Shown piece by piece: positions 17,184 to 25,664 of a stretch of DNA of 43,326 bases. The DNA comes from Achromobacter sp. RTa (GTDB lineage: Bacteria > Pseudomonadota > Gammaproteobacteria > Burkholderiales > Burkholderiaceae_B): contig NZ_JPYO01000046.1 in the NCBI RefSeq assembly GCF_000757485.1, positions 427,213-470,538 of the forward strand, written 5' to 3'. Under the pieces are notes generated by a model. It did no database searches and was not told where the DNA came from. It was given only the letters and a program-made list of their open reading frames with translations. Position numbers and translations under genes: made by a program. Position 1 is the first letter of the stretch. Each line of letters begins with the position of its first letter.

Positions 17184-18161
17184 TCAATCCACAGCCAACT
17201 TCACCTTCTGCGACAGCGCCTTGAAGGCCTCATGCTGGCTCTTGGTCAGGCGCTCCACTTCCTGGGGAGTGGACCCGTAGGGCATGAAGCCCGCCTGCTC
17301 CAGCTTGCTCTTCACTTCCGGCAGGCCCAAGGCCCATTGGAAGGCCTCGCTTAGCGCCTTGGTCGCCTCGGGCGGCATCTTCGCCGGGCCGTAGACCGCG
17401 AACCAGGGATCCACCACCGCCGCCTCAAAGCCCAGCTCGGCCAGCGTGGGAACGTCCGGCAACGCCGGCGCGCGCTTGCTGCCGGTGACCGCCAGTGCGT
17501 GCACCTTGCCCGCCTTGATGTGCGGCAGCGACGCCGGCAGATTGTCGAACATCACGGGCAAATGCCCGCCCAGCAGATCGTTCAGCGCCTGCGCGCTGCC
17601 CTTGTACGGAATGTGCTGCATGCCCGCGCCGGTCAACTGGTCGAACATCACCCCCGCCAGGTGCATGGACGTGCCCGTGCCCGGCGTGCCGAAGGACGTG
17701 CCCGGATGCTGTTTGGCGTATGCGACCAGGTCCTTCACGCTGCCTACCTTCAGGGCCGGACCGGTCTCCAGCACCACGGTGGATGCGCCCAGCATGCTGA
17801 CGCCCGTGAAATCCTTGGTGGGATCGAAAGGCATGGACGGATAGACGAACGGATTCAGCGCGTTGGTGGAGATCGCGCCAAAGCCGATCGTGTAGCCGTC
17901 CGGAGCGGCCTTCGCCACCGCGTCCATGCCGATATTGCCGCCCGCGCCGGGACGGTTTTCCACGATGACGGGCTGGCCCAGCTTTTCGGCCACTTTCTGC
18001 CCCGCAGTGCGCGCCACCAAGTCGGTGGTGCCGCCCGCCGTATAGGGAACGATGAAGGTGATGGGCTTGGCCGGATAACCGGCGGCGAGCGCCGAAGAGG
18101 CGCCCTGGATCAGCGCCAGCGCGGCCAGGCCGCGCAGCGCGTTGAGGGTGTAGCGTTGCAT
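17184..18161 (-). CDS. Bug-family periplasmic binding protein
   Basis: A 325-residue receptor. The ATG at 18161 is preceded by GGAGACACT and starts a signal peptide of about 26 residues (ending SSALA), followed by the Bug motifs PITFIVPYTAGGTTDLVAR and ENRPGAGGNIGMD. A longer frame to 18206 lacks a ribosome-binding site and is not used. It lies 81 bp downstream of the pirin gene on the same strand, so the series yhhW-like, pirin, Bug may be one unit, though the functional link is unclear. Ligand unknown; no TctAB genes nearby. Confidence 0.9.
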   Translation of the reverse strand: MQRYTLNALRGLAALALIQGASSALAAGYPAKPITFIVPYTAGGTTDLVARTAGQKVAEKLGQPVIVENRPGAGGNIGMDAVAKAAPDGYTIGFGAISTNALNPFVYPSMPFDPTKDFTGVSMLGASTVVLETGPALKVGSVKDLVAYAKQHPGTSFGTPGTGTSMHLAGVMFDQLTGAGMQHIPYKGSAQALNDLLGGHLPVMFDNLPASLPHIKAGKVHALAVTGSKRAPALPDVPTLAELGFEAAVVDPWFAVYGPAKMPPEATKALSEAFQWALGLPEVKSKLEQAGFMPYGSTPQEVERLTKSQHEAFKALSQKVKLAVD

Positions 18162-18242
18162 AGTGTCTCCATCCCGGTTTGTTGTTGGGGTCGGGAGGCG
18201 CATCATACCGCCGCGCCAGGCGTGCGCGGCGGTCTGCCAGGC

Positions 18243-19148
18243 TCAGGCGCGCGGCTCGGGCAAGGGGATGTACTCGGTCTCGTCGCCGGGCACGACCTGG
18301 TCGAAACGGCTGCGCTGCCAATCCTGCTTGGCCTGTTCGATCCGGTCCTTGCTGCTGGATACGAAGTTCCACCAGATGAAGCGCGGACCGTCCAGGGGCT
18401 CGCCGCCCAGCACCGCGAAGCGCGCGGCGGTCTTGGCCCGGATCTGCACGGGGCGGCCCGGGGCGAACACCACCAAGCGGCCGCTTTCGAACTCCTGCCC
18501 ATCGATCTCGACGCTGCCTTGCGCCAGATAGGCCGCGCGCTCTTCGTGCTCGGCCGGCAGGACCATGGTGGCGCCCGCCTGCAATTGCATGTCGCCGTAG
18601 AACAGCGGCGACAGCGTCTTCACGCCGGAAGTCTTGCCGAAGAGCGAGCCCGCGACGACCTGGGCGCGCACGCCCTCGCCTTCGATGACCGGCTGCGCGT
18701 CCAGCCCGTAGTGCGTGAAGCCCGGATCGGTTTCCTCGTGGGTCTTGGGCAGGCCGACCCAGATCTGCAGGCCACAGAGCCGCTGCGCGGCCTGGCGGCT
18801 TTCCGGCGAAGAACGCTCGGAATGCACGATGCCGCGGCCCGCCGTCATCCAGTTGACCTCGCCGGGCAGAATGGTCTGCGTATGTCCCGCGCCATCGCGG
18901 TGCACCATCGACCCTTCGTACAGATAGGTCACCGTGGACAGGCCGATGTGGGGATGCGGGCGCACGTCTATGCCGGAGCCCGGGGCGAACTCGACGGGGC
19001 CCATGTGGTCGAGAAAGACGAAAGGACCGACCGTGCGGCGCTGCGCCGACGGGATGGCCCGCCGGACGGAAAAGCCGCCCAGGTCGCTCGTGCGCGGGAC
19101 CACGACGGTTTCGATCTGGCTTTCGCCTGCTTCGGATAGGGTGGACAT
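18243..19148 (-). CDS. Pirin-family cupin
   Basis: A 301-residue bicupin protein of the pirin family. The N-terminal metal site is complete: His65 and His67 (RPHPHIGLSTVTYLYEG), His109 and Glu111 (GIVHSER), matching the four ligands known in human pirin and bacterial homologues. Members are variously reported as quercetin 2,3-dioxygenases or as metabolic regulators binding partner enzymes; which applies cannot be told from sequence. It follows a second, YhhW-type pirin protein by 76 bp in the same direction. No signal peptide, so cytoplasmic. Confidence 0.9.
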   Translation of the reverse strand: MSTLSEAGESQIETVVVPRTSDLGGFSVRRAIPSAQRRTVGPFVFLDHMGPVEFAPGSGIDVRPHPHIGLSTVTYLYEGSMVHRDGAGHTQTILPGEVNWMTAGRGIVHSERSSPESRQAAQRLCGLQIWVGLPKTHEETDPGFTHYGLDAQPVIEGEGVRAQVVAGSLFGKTSGVKTLSPLFYGDMQLQAGATMVLPAEHEERAAYLAQGSVEIDGQEFESGRLVVFAPGRPVQIRAKTAARFAVLGGEPLDGPRFIWWNFVSSSKDRIEQAKQDWQRSRFDQVVPGDETEYIPLPEPRA

Positions 19149-19224
19149 GGTGGAATTCTCCGGATGTAAGGGCCAAGAACCATCTTAAAGTGCGCCGGGC
19201 GGAAAAATCCGCCCGGCAAGCGCG

Positions 19225-19923
19225 TCACGCAAGGTCGAACACCAGCACTTCGGCGTTCTTGCCGCCCGACACTTCGACACGGCTTTCGCCCGTGACCGCG
19301 GCCGCATCGCCGGCCGAGAGCTCGGCGCCGTTCACGACCACGCTGCCCCGGGCCACGTGCACCCAGGCGCGGCGGCCAGCGGCCAGGTCCAGGGAGGCGG
19401 ACTCCGCCCCATCGAACAGGCCGGCGTACAGGCGCGCGTCCTGATGGATCTTCATCGAGCCATCGACCCCATCGGCCGACACCAGGGCTTGCAGCCGGCC
19501 GCGCTTTTGCGCATCGCTGAACGCGCGCTCTTCATACTCCGGCGCGATGCCGGCAACGTCGGGCTCGATCCAGATCTGCAGCATGTGCGTTTCGGTATCG
19601 GGCGACGGATTGAACTCCGAGTGCATCACACCCCGTCCGGCGCTCATCCGCTGCACGTTGCCGGGCTGAATGGTCGAGCCGCTGCCCATGCTGTCCTTGT
19701 GGGCGATCGCGCCGTCCAGCACATAGGTGATGATCTCCATGTCGCGGTGGCCGTGTGTCCCGAAGCCGCGGCCGGCGGCGATGCGGTCGTCATTGATCAC
19801 GCGCAGCGCGCCGAAACCCATGTGGGCCGGGTCGTAGTAGTTGGCGAAAGAGAAAGTGTGAAACGAATCGAGCCAGCCATGGTTGGCGTGACCCCGTTCG
19901 GCAGCGCGGCGAATCGTAAGCAT
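19225..19923 (-). CDS. yhhW: YhhW-type pirin-like protein (quercetin dioxygenase family)
   Basis: A 232-residue bicupin matching the length of E. coli YhhW (231), for which quercetin 2,3-dioxygenase activity has been reported. Metal ligands His57 and His59 (GTHGHRDMEIITYVLDG), His101 and Glu103 (GVMHSEF) are present. The ATG at 19923 has AGGAG 7 nt upstream and begins MLTIRRAAERGHANHGWL, the family start; the open frame extending to 20067 has no support. It is divergent from a LysR regulator whose operator lies between them, the usual arrangement for a LysR-controlled pirin gene. Confidence 0.92.
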   Translation of the reverse strand: MLTIRRAAERGHANHGWLDSFHTFSFANYYDPAHMGFGALRVINDDRIAAGRGFGTHGHRDMEIITYVLDGAIAHKDSMGSGSTIQPGNVQRMSAGRGVMHSEFNPSPDTETHMLQIWIEPDVAGIAPEYEERAFSDAQKRGRLQALVSADGVDGSMKIHQDARLYAGLFDGAESASLDLAAGRRAWVHVARGSVVVNGAELSAGDAAAVTGESRVEVSGGKNAEVLVFDLA

Positions 19924-20066
19924 TGCGGACTCCTGTTTCAATAATGTGAATGGTGGCTTGGACCTGAACGTCGCCTGCTTCCTGAGGCAACTCGCCGCAC
20001 CACCGGCATGAGTGATATTGTGCGCGTGCCCGGCCCGCTGTTTGGCGCTATAGTTTGACGGAACCA

Positions 20067-20081
20067 TTCAAATTATTTGAA
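20067..20081. promoter_or_regulatory. LysR-type operator between yhhW-like gene and its regulator
   Basis: TTCAAATTATTTGAA is a perfect 15-bp palindrome (7-bp arms, one central base) of the T-N11-A type bound by LysR proteins. It sits 13 bp before the ATG of the LysR gene and about 144 bp before the divergent pirin gene, and it covers a TTG that could otherwise be read as a start at 20077, arguing for the ATG at 20095. Likely the autoregulatory site. Confidence 0.6.
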
Positions 20082-20094
20082 CGCCCATTCCCCG

Positions 20095-21009
20095 ATGCAG
20101 CCCATCACCCCAGAACTGCTCATACTCGTTGACGCCATCGCGCGCCACGGCAGCTTCGCCAAGGCCGCCCGCGAACTGGGCAAGGTGCCCTCGGCCGTCA
20201 CCTATTCCATCCGCAAGCTCGAAGACGGCCTGGACGTCCTGCTGTTCGACCGCTCCGGCCACCGCGCGCTGCTGACCCCTGCCGGCGAAACGCTGCTGCG
20301 CGACGGCCGCCACGTCTTGCAATCGCTCGACGACCTGGCCTGCCGCGTCAAACGCATCGCCACGGGCTGGGAGGTGGAGCTGCGCATCGCCGTCAGCGCG
20401 GTGCTGCCCTGGCGCCCGCTCTACGACCTCATCGAAGAGTTCCAGGCGCTGGGCAGCGCCACCACGCTGCGCTTTTCCAGCGAGGTGCTGAGCGGCAACT
20501 GGGACGCGCTGACCTCGGGGCGCGCAGACCTCGTGATAGGCGCCGGGGCGGCCGGCGAACCGACGGGCCCCTACCGCTCGCAAGCCATCGGGCAGTCGCA
20601 ATTCGCGTTCTGCGTGGCCGCCCATCATCCGCTTGCGTCCCTGCCGCAGCCGCTCAGCCGGGCCGACATCACCCGCTATTGCGCGGTGGTGGTGGCCGAC
20701 ACGTCGCGCAATCTCGCGCCGCAGACACGCGGCATCCTGGCGGAGCAACCCACGCTGGTCATGCCGACCATGCAGGCCAAGATCGATGCCCAAGTCCGCG
20801 GACTGGGTTGCGGCTACCTGCCGCTGACGCTGGCCGCGCCCTATCTGGCACAGGGCCTGCTGACCGTATGCGAAACCGACGAAGGCATGTCCCTGACGGA
20901 ACACGTCGCCTACGCCTGGCGCGCGGAGCCGCCGGGCGAGGCCTTGAAATGGTGGCTGCAAAAGCTGAAATCGCCGCGCCTCTGCGAAAGCCTGCTCGGC
21001 CTGGGCTAG
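20095..21009 (+). CDS. LysR-type regulator, probably of the adjacent pirin genes
   Basis: A 304-residue LysR protein. It has a helix-turn-helix at about 5-60 (with SFAKAARELGKVPSAVTYSIRKLE) and an effector domain containing LVIGAGAA. The pattern VPSAVTYSIRKLE rather than the commoner SQPAVS marks a subfamily usually found next to pirin genes in beta- and gamma-proteobacteria. The ATG at 20095 is chosen over TTG at 20077 because a 15-bp LysR operator overlaps the latter. It is divergent from the YhhW-type gene and probably controls it in response to an unknown small molecule. Confidence 0.88.
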   Translation: MQPITPELLILVDAIARHGSFAKAARELGKVPSAVTYSIRKLEDGLDVLLFDRSGHRALLTPAGETLLRDGRHVLQSLDDLACRVKRIATGWEVELRIAVSAVLPWRPLYDLIEEFQALGSATTLRFSSEVLSGNWDALTSGRADLVIGAGAAGEPTGPYRSQAIGQSQFAFCVAAHHPLASLPQPLSRADITRYCAVVVADTSRNLAPQTRGILAEQPTLVMPTMQAKIDAQVRGLGCGYLPLTLAAPYLAQGLLTVCETDEGMSLTEHVAYAWRAEPPGEALKWWLQKLKSPRLCESLLGLG

Positions 21010-21099
21010 GCCCGCCAGGCGCTCGGCAACGCGTGAAGTTGCGAAACCACGTCCGGTTTTCGAACGAAGCCCAGCGGTGAGACTGAACGCCTCGGCGAA

Positions 21100-22509
21100 T
21101 CAAACAACGTTTGAAACCCGCCTGGCAAGATCGTCCTGGAGCAACTCCGCCAATCGGGTCAGGCCGTGCGTCAGGCGATTTCGGTCTATGGCTCCGCCCA
21201 ATGACACGCGAAGCGCTACGGGGCTGTAGGGCCCCGTGGAAAATGACTCCGAATCCGTGACGCTCACACCTTGTTGCAGCGCCGTTTGTGCAAGCCGGTA
21301 GAAGTCGATATGACGCGGCAACTGGAGCCAGAGGTGAAGCCCGTTCGGGTCTGCCTGAATATTCCCCGGGAGGATCGATGCTGCGATCGTCTGCCGATGC
21401 CGCAGCTCACTCTTGATCTGCGCGAGCCATTGAATGGCAGCGCCCGACTCTATCCAGGTCGACGCCATTTCAGTCATCCAGGGAGCGGGCATCAAAGCCA
21501 GCGAACGCAGCGCATCGAGAACCGGACTTAAGGGCTCGCCGGAAGGCACGACCAAGTAAGCTGTGCGCAGGCCTGGCGCTATGCATTTGGACAACGTCGA
21601 GACGTAGTAGACCGGAGTCGAAGACGTGTTGGCGGCCAACGAAAACATTGTGCTCGGCGGACGCTCGGCCAACAGCCAGTAAGGATCGTCTTCAATGACT
21701 GGCAGCGCGTATTTCTCTGCAATGCGCAACAGCTCCGTGCGTCGCTCGGTGGAGAGAGTCAGCGCAGTTGGGTTCTGGATCGTCGGATTCAAGTACAGCA
21801 CTGCGGGACGATGCTGTTCGCACACTCGCTCGAGGTCGGCAGGATCCATTCCGAATTCATCCGACTTCACCCCTACGGCCAAGCGCTGGAGCAAGCGCGC
21901 TGCGGCCAGGAAGCCTGGGTAAGTCAACTCATCGCAAGCAATGGCATCTCCGGTCTGGCTTCTGGCCAGAAGCAGTGCCGCGATAGCGGTTTGAGCGCCA
22001 GGGCAAACCACGATCCGCTCGATGTCCGTGCTGCCTATCATGGGCTGCAGCCATTTCGCCGCTGCCGCACGATGCCGATTGGCCCCTGCACCCACGTGAT
22101 AGCTCATCAGATCCATCGAGCTTGCCGCTACCTGCGTTGCGCCACTTCCTTGTGCAAGCATGCGCGAAAACTCCGCACAGCCAAGCAACGGAGGGATGTT
22201 CATTCCCAAGTCGATCGTCCCTCCTGCTTCCGCCCCGGAATAAGCCACATAGGTCCCGCCTGCCCCCTGGGCTTCCAAAATCCCTTTCTGGCGCACTTCC
22301 GTGTAAGCGCGAGTGACGGTCGTGAGGTCGACTCCCAATGTCTGGGCTAGTTCGCGCTGCGGGGGCAGCCGGTCCCCAGGCCGAAGCACACCGTCCTCCA
22401 CCGCGGTAACGATTTGCGCGGCGATTTGCTGGTACCGAGAGCCCGAGCCCGCGGTAAGGGGGCGCACCCAAGACATGTTTGCTTTTTTCAGGCGACGAGA
22501 GAGAGACAT
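21100..22509 (-). CDS. MocR-type regulator (GntR helix-turn-helix fused to aminotransferase domain)
   Basis: A 469-residue regulator. It has a GntR winged helix (about 23-90, with GDRLPPQRELAQTLGVDLTTVTRAYTEV) followed by a fold-type I aminotransferase domain. PLP contacts are visible: Asn246 (in QNPT), Asp274 or Asp275 (IEDDPYW), the Schiff-base Lys308 (STLSK) and Arg315. Such proteins sense PLP or amino compounds and act on a divergent target. Base composition is visibly lower in GC than neighbours, suggesting recent acquisition. Inverted half-sites TTGTATGG lie upstream. No metabolic gene is divergent; only a small membrane protein follows. Met12 is an alternative start. Confidence 0.9.
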   Translation of the reverse strand: MSLSRRLKKANMSWVRPLTAGSGSRYQQIAAQIVTAVEDGVLRPGDRLPPQRELAQTLGVDLTTVTRAYTEVRQKGILEAQGAGGTYVAYSGAEAGGTIDLGMNIPPLLGCAEFSRMLAQGSGATQVAASSMDLMSYHVGAGANRHRAAAAKWLQPMIGSTDIERIVVCPGAQTAIAALLLARSQTGDAIACDELTYPGFLAAARLLQRLAVGVKSDEFGMDPADLERVCEQHRPAVLYLNPTIQNPTALTLSTERRTELLRIAEKYALPVIEDDPYWLLAERPPSTMFSLAANTSSTPVYYVSTLSKCIAPGLRTAYLVVPSGEPLSPVLDALRSLALMPAPWMTEMASTWIESGAAIQWLAQIKSELRHRQTIAASILPGNIQADPNGLHLWLQLPRHIDFYRLAQTALQQGVSVTDSESFSTGPYSPVALRVSLGGAIDRNRLTHGLTRLAELLQDDLARRVSNVV

Positions 22510-22521
22510 GTCTTATCTTTA

Positions 22522-22587
22522 TGTATGGGTTCCATGCCGCTGACGCAAGTACAAAACACAAACCATACAATTCAACTTCTTGTATGG
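22522..22587. promoter_or_regulatory. Candidate MocR operator and promoter
   Basis: A perfect inverted repeat CCATACAA (22563-22570) and TTGTATGG (22580-22587), separated by 9 bp, plus a third half-site TGTATGG at 22522-22528 in direct orientation with the second arm. Mixed direct and inverted half-sites are typical of MocR binding regions. On the minus strand TTGAAT and TGTACT, 16 bp apart, could be the -35 and -10 of the regulator gene, overlapping the site and implying autoregulation. Confidence 0.5.
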
Positions 22588-22754
22588 ATTTTAGCGGTAA
22601 AATTTGGAAATTCGTAGGGAGTATAACGCTCGCTCTGCCCGGGTTGTGCCTGCGCGGCACCTGCTGACAGCGCTGGCCGCGCCGAGCTTGTCTGGATGCG
22701 GAGCGTCCGTGCTTTCAACCCCGGAGCGGTCTTTGCCTGGCCCGCCAGTAGTAA

Positions 22755-22928
22755 ATGAAGCTGCTGAAGCAGCGTTTTGAGGAAATGATGGATTATTGGG
22801 TTCCTGCAGTCTTCGGTGCGTTCAAGCTCCTCGTGTTGGGCACGTGCATGTTTCTCGCCATCAAGTCCCATCACGATGGCGCAAAAAAGGAGAAGGAGGC
22901 AAAGAAGGAGGCGAAAGGGCCGCAGTGA
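22755..22928 (+). CDS. Small membrane protein with lysine/glutamate-rich tail
   Basis: An open frame of 57 codons encoding a short N-terminal amphipathic stretch, one hydrophobic segment (about residues 14-35, with YWVPAVFGAFKLLVLGT) and a charged tail rich in Lys, Glu and Ala (43-54). A better start may be the second ATG of the pair at 22785/22788, which follows GAGGAA and would give 46 residues. Unlike the surrounding sequence, its layout (one transmembrane helix, then a soluble coiled tail) looks like a real protein. No function is recognised. It lies between the MocR regulator and the ntrC terminator, the only candidate gene in this 600-bp gap. Confidence 0.6.
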   Translation: MKLLKQRFEEMMDYWVPAVFGAFKLLVLGTCMFLAIKSHHDGAKKEKEAKKEAKGPQ

Positions 22929-23042
22929 AGGCTTCGTTGCCATCGGGGACGCCCCGATGTCACGGCGCTTCACATCCCGGTTCGTGTGCGCAATCGTTGA
23001 CCCGCGCGCCTCAGGGCCCCGGCGCGGACGGCGTCAAAAGAA

Positions 23043-23072
23043 CGGGCGGCGTCCAAAACTGGACGCCGCCCG
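23043..23072 (-). terminator. Rho-independent terminator after ntrC
   Basis: A perfect 13-bp GC-rich stem (CGGGCGGCGTCCA at 23043-23055 with 23060-23072) and an AAAC/GTTT loop. On the minus strand it is followed by TTCTTTTG, and it lies 37 bp beyond the ntrC stop. It may also serve the small gene on the plus strand. Confidence 0.85.
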
Positions 23073-23109
23073 AAGAACAATGATGCTCAAGAAAGAGGCA
23101 CCTAGAGGA

Positions 23110-24600
23110 TCACTCGTCCTCGATCCCTAATTCCCGCAACTTCCGGGTAATCGTGTTCCGCCCGATCCCCAGCCGGCTGGCCGCTTCCACGCGCCGCCCC
23201 CGGCTGGCGTCCAGCGCGCTTTGCAGCAGGATCTTTTCGAACTGCCGCGTGAGCGTGGCCATGACCGCGGGCTCGCCCCGCTCCAGCCGGTACTGCGCAT
23301 CGCGTAGCAGGGAATCCTGCCAGTTGCGCGGCGAGTCCTCGTCCACGGGCTCGGGCGCCCTCAGCACGGTTCCGGCGCCGGCCGCCGGCGCAACCGGACG
23401 CGAGCCAGGGCTCGCGTGCGGCTGGTGCTCCATGGCGCGGATCTCCGGCGGCAGGTCCGCGGGCTCGACCGTCTGCCCCGGCGCCATCACGGTCAGCCAA
23501 TGGCAGAAGTTCTCCAGCTGGCGCACGTTGCCCGGGAAATCGAACTTGGTCAGCACCGCCAGCGCTTCGGGCGTCAGACGCTTGACCGGCACGCCCAGGG
23601 CGCGCGCGCTGGCGCTGAGAAAGTGGCCGGCCAGCGCCGGGATGTCCTCCACGCGTTCGCGCAGCGGCGGCAGGCGCAGCCGGATCACGTTCAGGCGGTG
23701 GAAAAGGTCTTCCCGGAACAGGCCCTGTTCGACGCGCTGCTCCAGCGGCTGGTGCGTGGCCGCCACGATGCGCACGTCCACCCGCACGGGCTGGGCGCCG
23801 CCGACGCGATAGAAGCTGCCTTCCGCCAGCACGCGCAGCAGGCGCGTCTGCAATTCGATCGGCATATCGCCGATCTCGTCCAGGAACAGCGTCCCGCCGT
23901 GCGCCTCTTCGAAGCGGCCGCGGCGCAGGTTGTTGGCCCCCGTGAAGGCGCCGCGCTCGTGGCCGAACAGTTCGGCTTCGAGCAGATCGCGCGGGATGGC
24001 CGCGGCGTTCAACGCCACGAACGGGCCGCCCGCGCGCACACCGTGCCCGTGCAAGGCGCGCGCCACCAGTTCCTTGCCGGTGCCGGACTCGCCCGTGATC
24101 AGCACCGTGACCTTGGACTGCGCAAGCCGGCCGATGGCGCGGAAGACTTCCTGCATGGCGGTGGACGACGACTGCGTCATCATCCAACGCTCGTTGTTCT
24201 GCGCGGATTCGCCCTGCCCTTCAGGGCTTTCGGGCTGCGTGGACTCCTGCACGGCGCGCTGGATCAGCGCAACCGCCTCGTTCACGTCGAACGGCTTGGC
24301 CAGGTAATCGAAGGCTCCGCCCTGGAAGGCGGACACCGTGCTGTCCAGGTCCGCGAACGCGGTCATCACGATCACCGGCAGGCCGGCATGGCGCTCCTTC
24401 AACTGCCGCAGCAGCTCCAGGCCGTTGCCGCCAGGCATGCGGATATCGGACACCAGGGCGACCGGGGTTTCGCGCGATAGCGCCTCCAGCACATCGGCCG
24501 CCTGGGAAAAGCTGCGCGTGGGAATGCCGGCGCGGGCCAGCGCCTTTTCCAGGACCCAGCGGATAGCCTGGTCATCATCGACGATCCATACGGGTTTCAT
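23110..24600 (-). CDS. ntrC: NtrC, nitrogen-regulation response regulator
   Basis: A 496-residue sigma54-dependent activator. The receiver domain (1-120) has acidic Asp9/Asp10, phospho-acceptor Asp52 (VSDIRMP), and Lys102 (AKPFD). The AAA+ domain has Walker A GESGTGKE (170-177) and the sigma54-contacting GAFTGA loop (217-222). A Fis-type helix-turn-helix is at the C terminus (ASRLGIGRNTITRKLREL). It is phosphorylated by NtrB under nitrogen limitation and activates glnA and other nitrogen genes. Its ATG overlaps the ntrB stop by one base (TGATG), so the pair is coupled. A terminator follows. Likely NtrC sites lie upstream of glnA. Confidence 0.97.
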   Translation of the reverse strand: MKPVWIVDDDQAIRWVLEKALARAGIPTRSFSQAADVLEALSRETPVALVSDIRMPGGNGLELLRQLKERHAGLPVIVMTAFADLDSTVSAFQGGAFDYLAKPFDVNEAVALIQRAVQESTQPESPEGQGESAQNNERWMMTQSSSTAMQEVFRAIGRLAQSKVTVLITGESGTGKELVARALHGHGVRAGGPFVALNAAAIPRDLLEAELFGHERGAFTGANNLRRGRFEEAHGGTLFLDEIGDMPIELQTRLLRVLAEGSFYRVGGAQPVRVDVRIVAATHQPLEQRVEQGLFREDLFHRLNVIRLRLPPLRERVEDIPALAGHFLSASARALGVPVKRLTPEALAVLTKFDFPGNVRQLENFCHWLTVMAPGQTVEPADLPPEIRAMEHQPHASPGSRPVAPAAGAGTVLRAPEPVDEDSPRNWQDSLLRDAQYRLERGEPAVMATLTRQFEKILLQSALDASRGRRVEAASRLGIGRNTITRKLRELGIEDE

Positions 24601-25664
24601 CAGTGTGCAGGCTCCATCGGAAGGACCAGGCGAAACTCGGTGCGCCCTGGCCGGGATTCGAATTCGATGATGCCGCCGTGCTGCTGCACGAAGTCCTGGG
24701 CCAGGCTCAGGCCCAGCCCGGTTCCGCCGGCACGGGCCGTGACCAGCGGATGGAAGATGCGGTCGCGGATATGGTCCGGCACGCCGGGGCCGTTGTCGAT
24801 GATGGACAGCACCAGCGCCAGGCGATGCTGCTTGTGCGCCAGCATGACCTGCCGCGCCACGCGCGTGCGCAGGGTGACGACACCGGGTTCGGTTTGCGGC
24901 CCCTGGGGCCGCGCGACCAGTTCCTGGGCGGCGTTGCGCGCCACGTTCAGGACGGCCTGCATCAGGCGGGCGGCATCGCCCTTCAGGTCGGGCATCGACG
25001 CATCGTAGTCGCGCAGCAGCGTGACGTCGTTGCGGAACTCGGCCTGGATCAGCGCGCAAACGCGTTCGCAGATCTCGTGGATGTTCACCGGCCGCGCGTT
25101 CAGCGGCACGCGCTGCGGGCCGCTCAGGCGGTCCACCAGCGCCTGCAGGCGGTCGGCTTCGGAAATGATGACCTGGGTGTACTCGGCCAGGGCCGCGCTT
25201 GGCAGCTCGGCCTCCAGCAATTGCGCGGCGCCGCGCAAGCCGCCCAGGGGATTCTTGACTTCATGCGCCAGGTTGCGCAGCAGTTCGCGATGCGCCTCGA
25301 TCTCGTCGACCAGCCGATGATTGCGGTCGGCCAGCACGCGCTGCTCGATCTCGCGCGTTTCGATCAGCACCGGCCAGCGCTGGCCCGTCAGCCCTATCGT
25401 CGTCACCGACACCTCCACGGACTCGGCTGCGCGGCGCAAGGAGGCGAGCTGCCTCACGTCCGCGTAGCGCCCGGCGGCGGCGCGGTCGATGGAGGATTGG
25501 ATGTTTTCCGGACTGTCGAACAGCGTGGCGGCGGAGTGCCCGCCCAGTTGCTTGCGCGAGCGGCCGAACAGATCCTCGGCGGCGGCGTTGGCGTATTCGA
25601 TATGACCGCGTTCGTTGACCAGGAAAACGGACGTGGCTAGCAGATCGAGAGCTTCTACATTCAT
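24600..25664 (-). CDS. ntrB: NtrB, nitrogen-regulation sensor kinase
   Basis: A 354-residue cytoplasmic histidine kinase/phosphatase that sets the phosphorylation of NtrC under control of PII. A PAS domain (about 1-105, with FLVNERGHIEYANAAAEDLFGRS) precedes the H box with His134 (LAHEVKNPLGG) and the kinase domain with N and G boxes (VARNAAQEL, DNGPGVPD, GTGLGLSLAQ). No membrane segment, as expected for NtrB. It is 168 bp downstream of glnA on the same strand; that gap has no clear terminator, so readthrough from the glnA promoter probably adds to expression. Confidence 0.96.
   Translation of the reverse strand: MNVEALDLLATSVFLVNERGHIEYANAAAEDLFGRSRKQLGGHSAATLFDSPENIQSSIDRAAAGRYADVRQLASLRRAAESVEVSVTTIGLTGQRWPVLIETREIEQRVLADRNHRLVDEIEAHRELLRNLAHEVKNPLGGLRGAAQLLEAELPSAALAEYTQVIISEADRLQALVDRLSGPQRVPLNARPVNIHEICERVCALIQAEFRNDVTLLRDYDASMPDLKGDAARLMQAVLNVARNAAQELVARPQGPQTEPGVVTLRTRVARQVMLAHKQHRLALVLSIIDNGPGVPDHIRDRIFHPLVTARAGGTGLGLSLAQDFVQQHGGIIEFESRPGRTEFRLVLPMEPAH

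Noticed and set aside
17425..19176. 583-codon frame over the Bug and pirin genes
   Set aside because: Shifted-frame shadow of two well-supported genes on the same strand.
20077..20094. TTG start for the LysR gene at 20077
   Set aside because: The TTG lies inside a perfect LysR-type operator, and an ATG at 20095 gives the family's usual N terminus.
22816..23130. 104-codon frame overlapping the small membrane protein
   Set aside because: Arg/Ser-rich translation running through the ntrC terminator hairpin; the other frame (22755-22928) gives a coherent membrane protein.
23574..23586. GGCGTCAGACGC inside ntrC, similar to the repeat core
   Set aside because: Single, imperfect, and within conserved coding sequence; probably coincidence.
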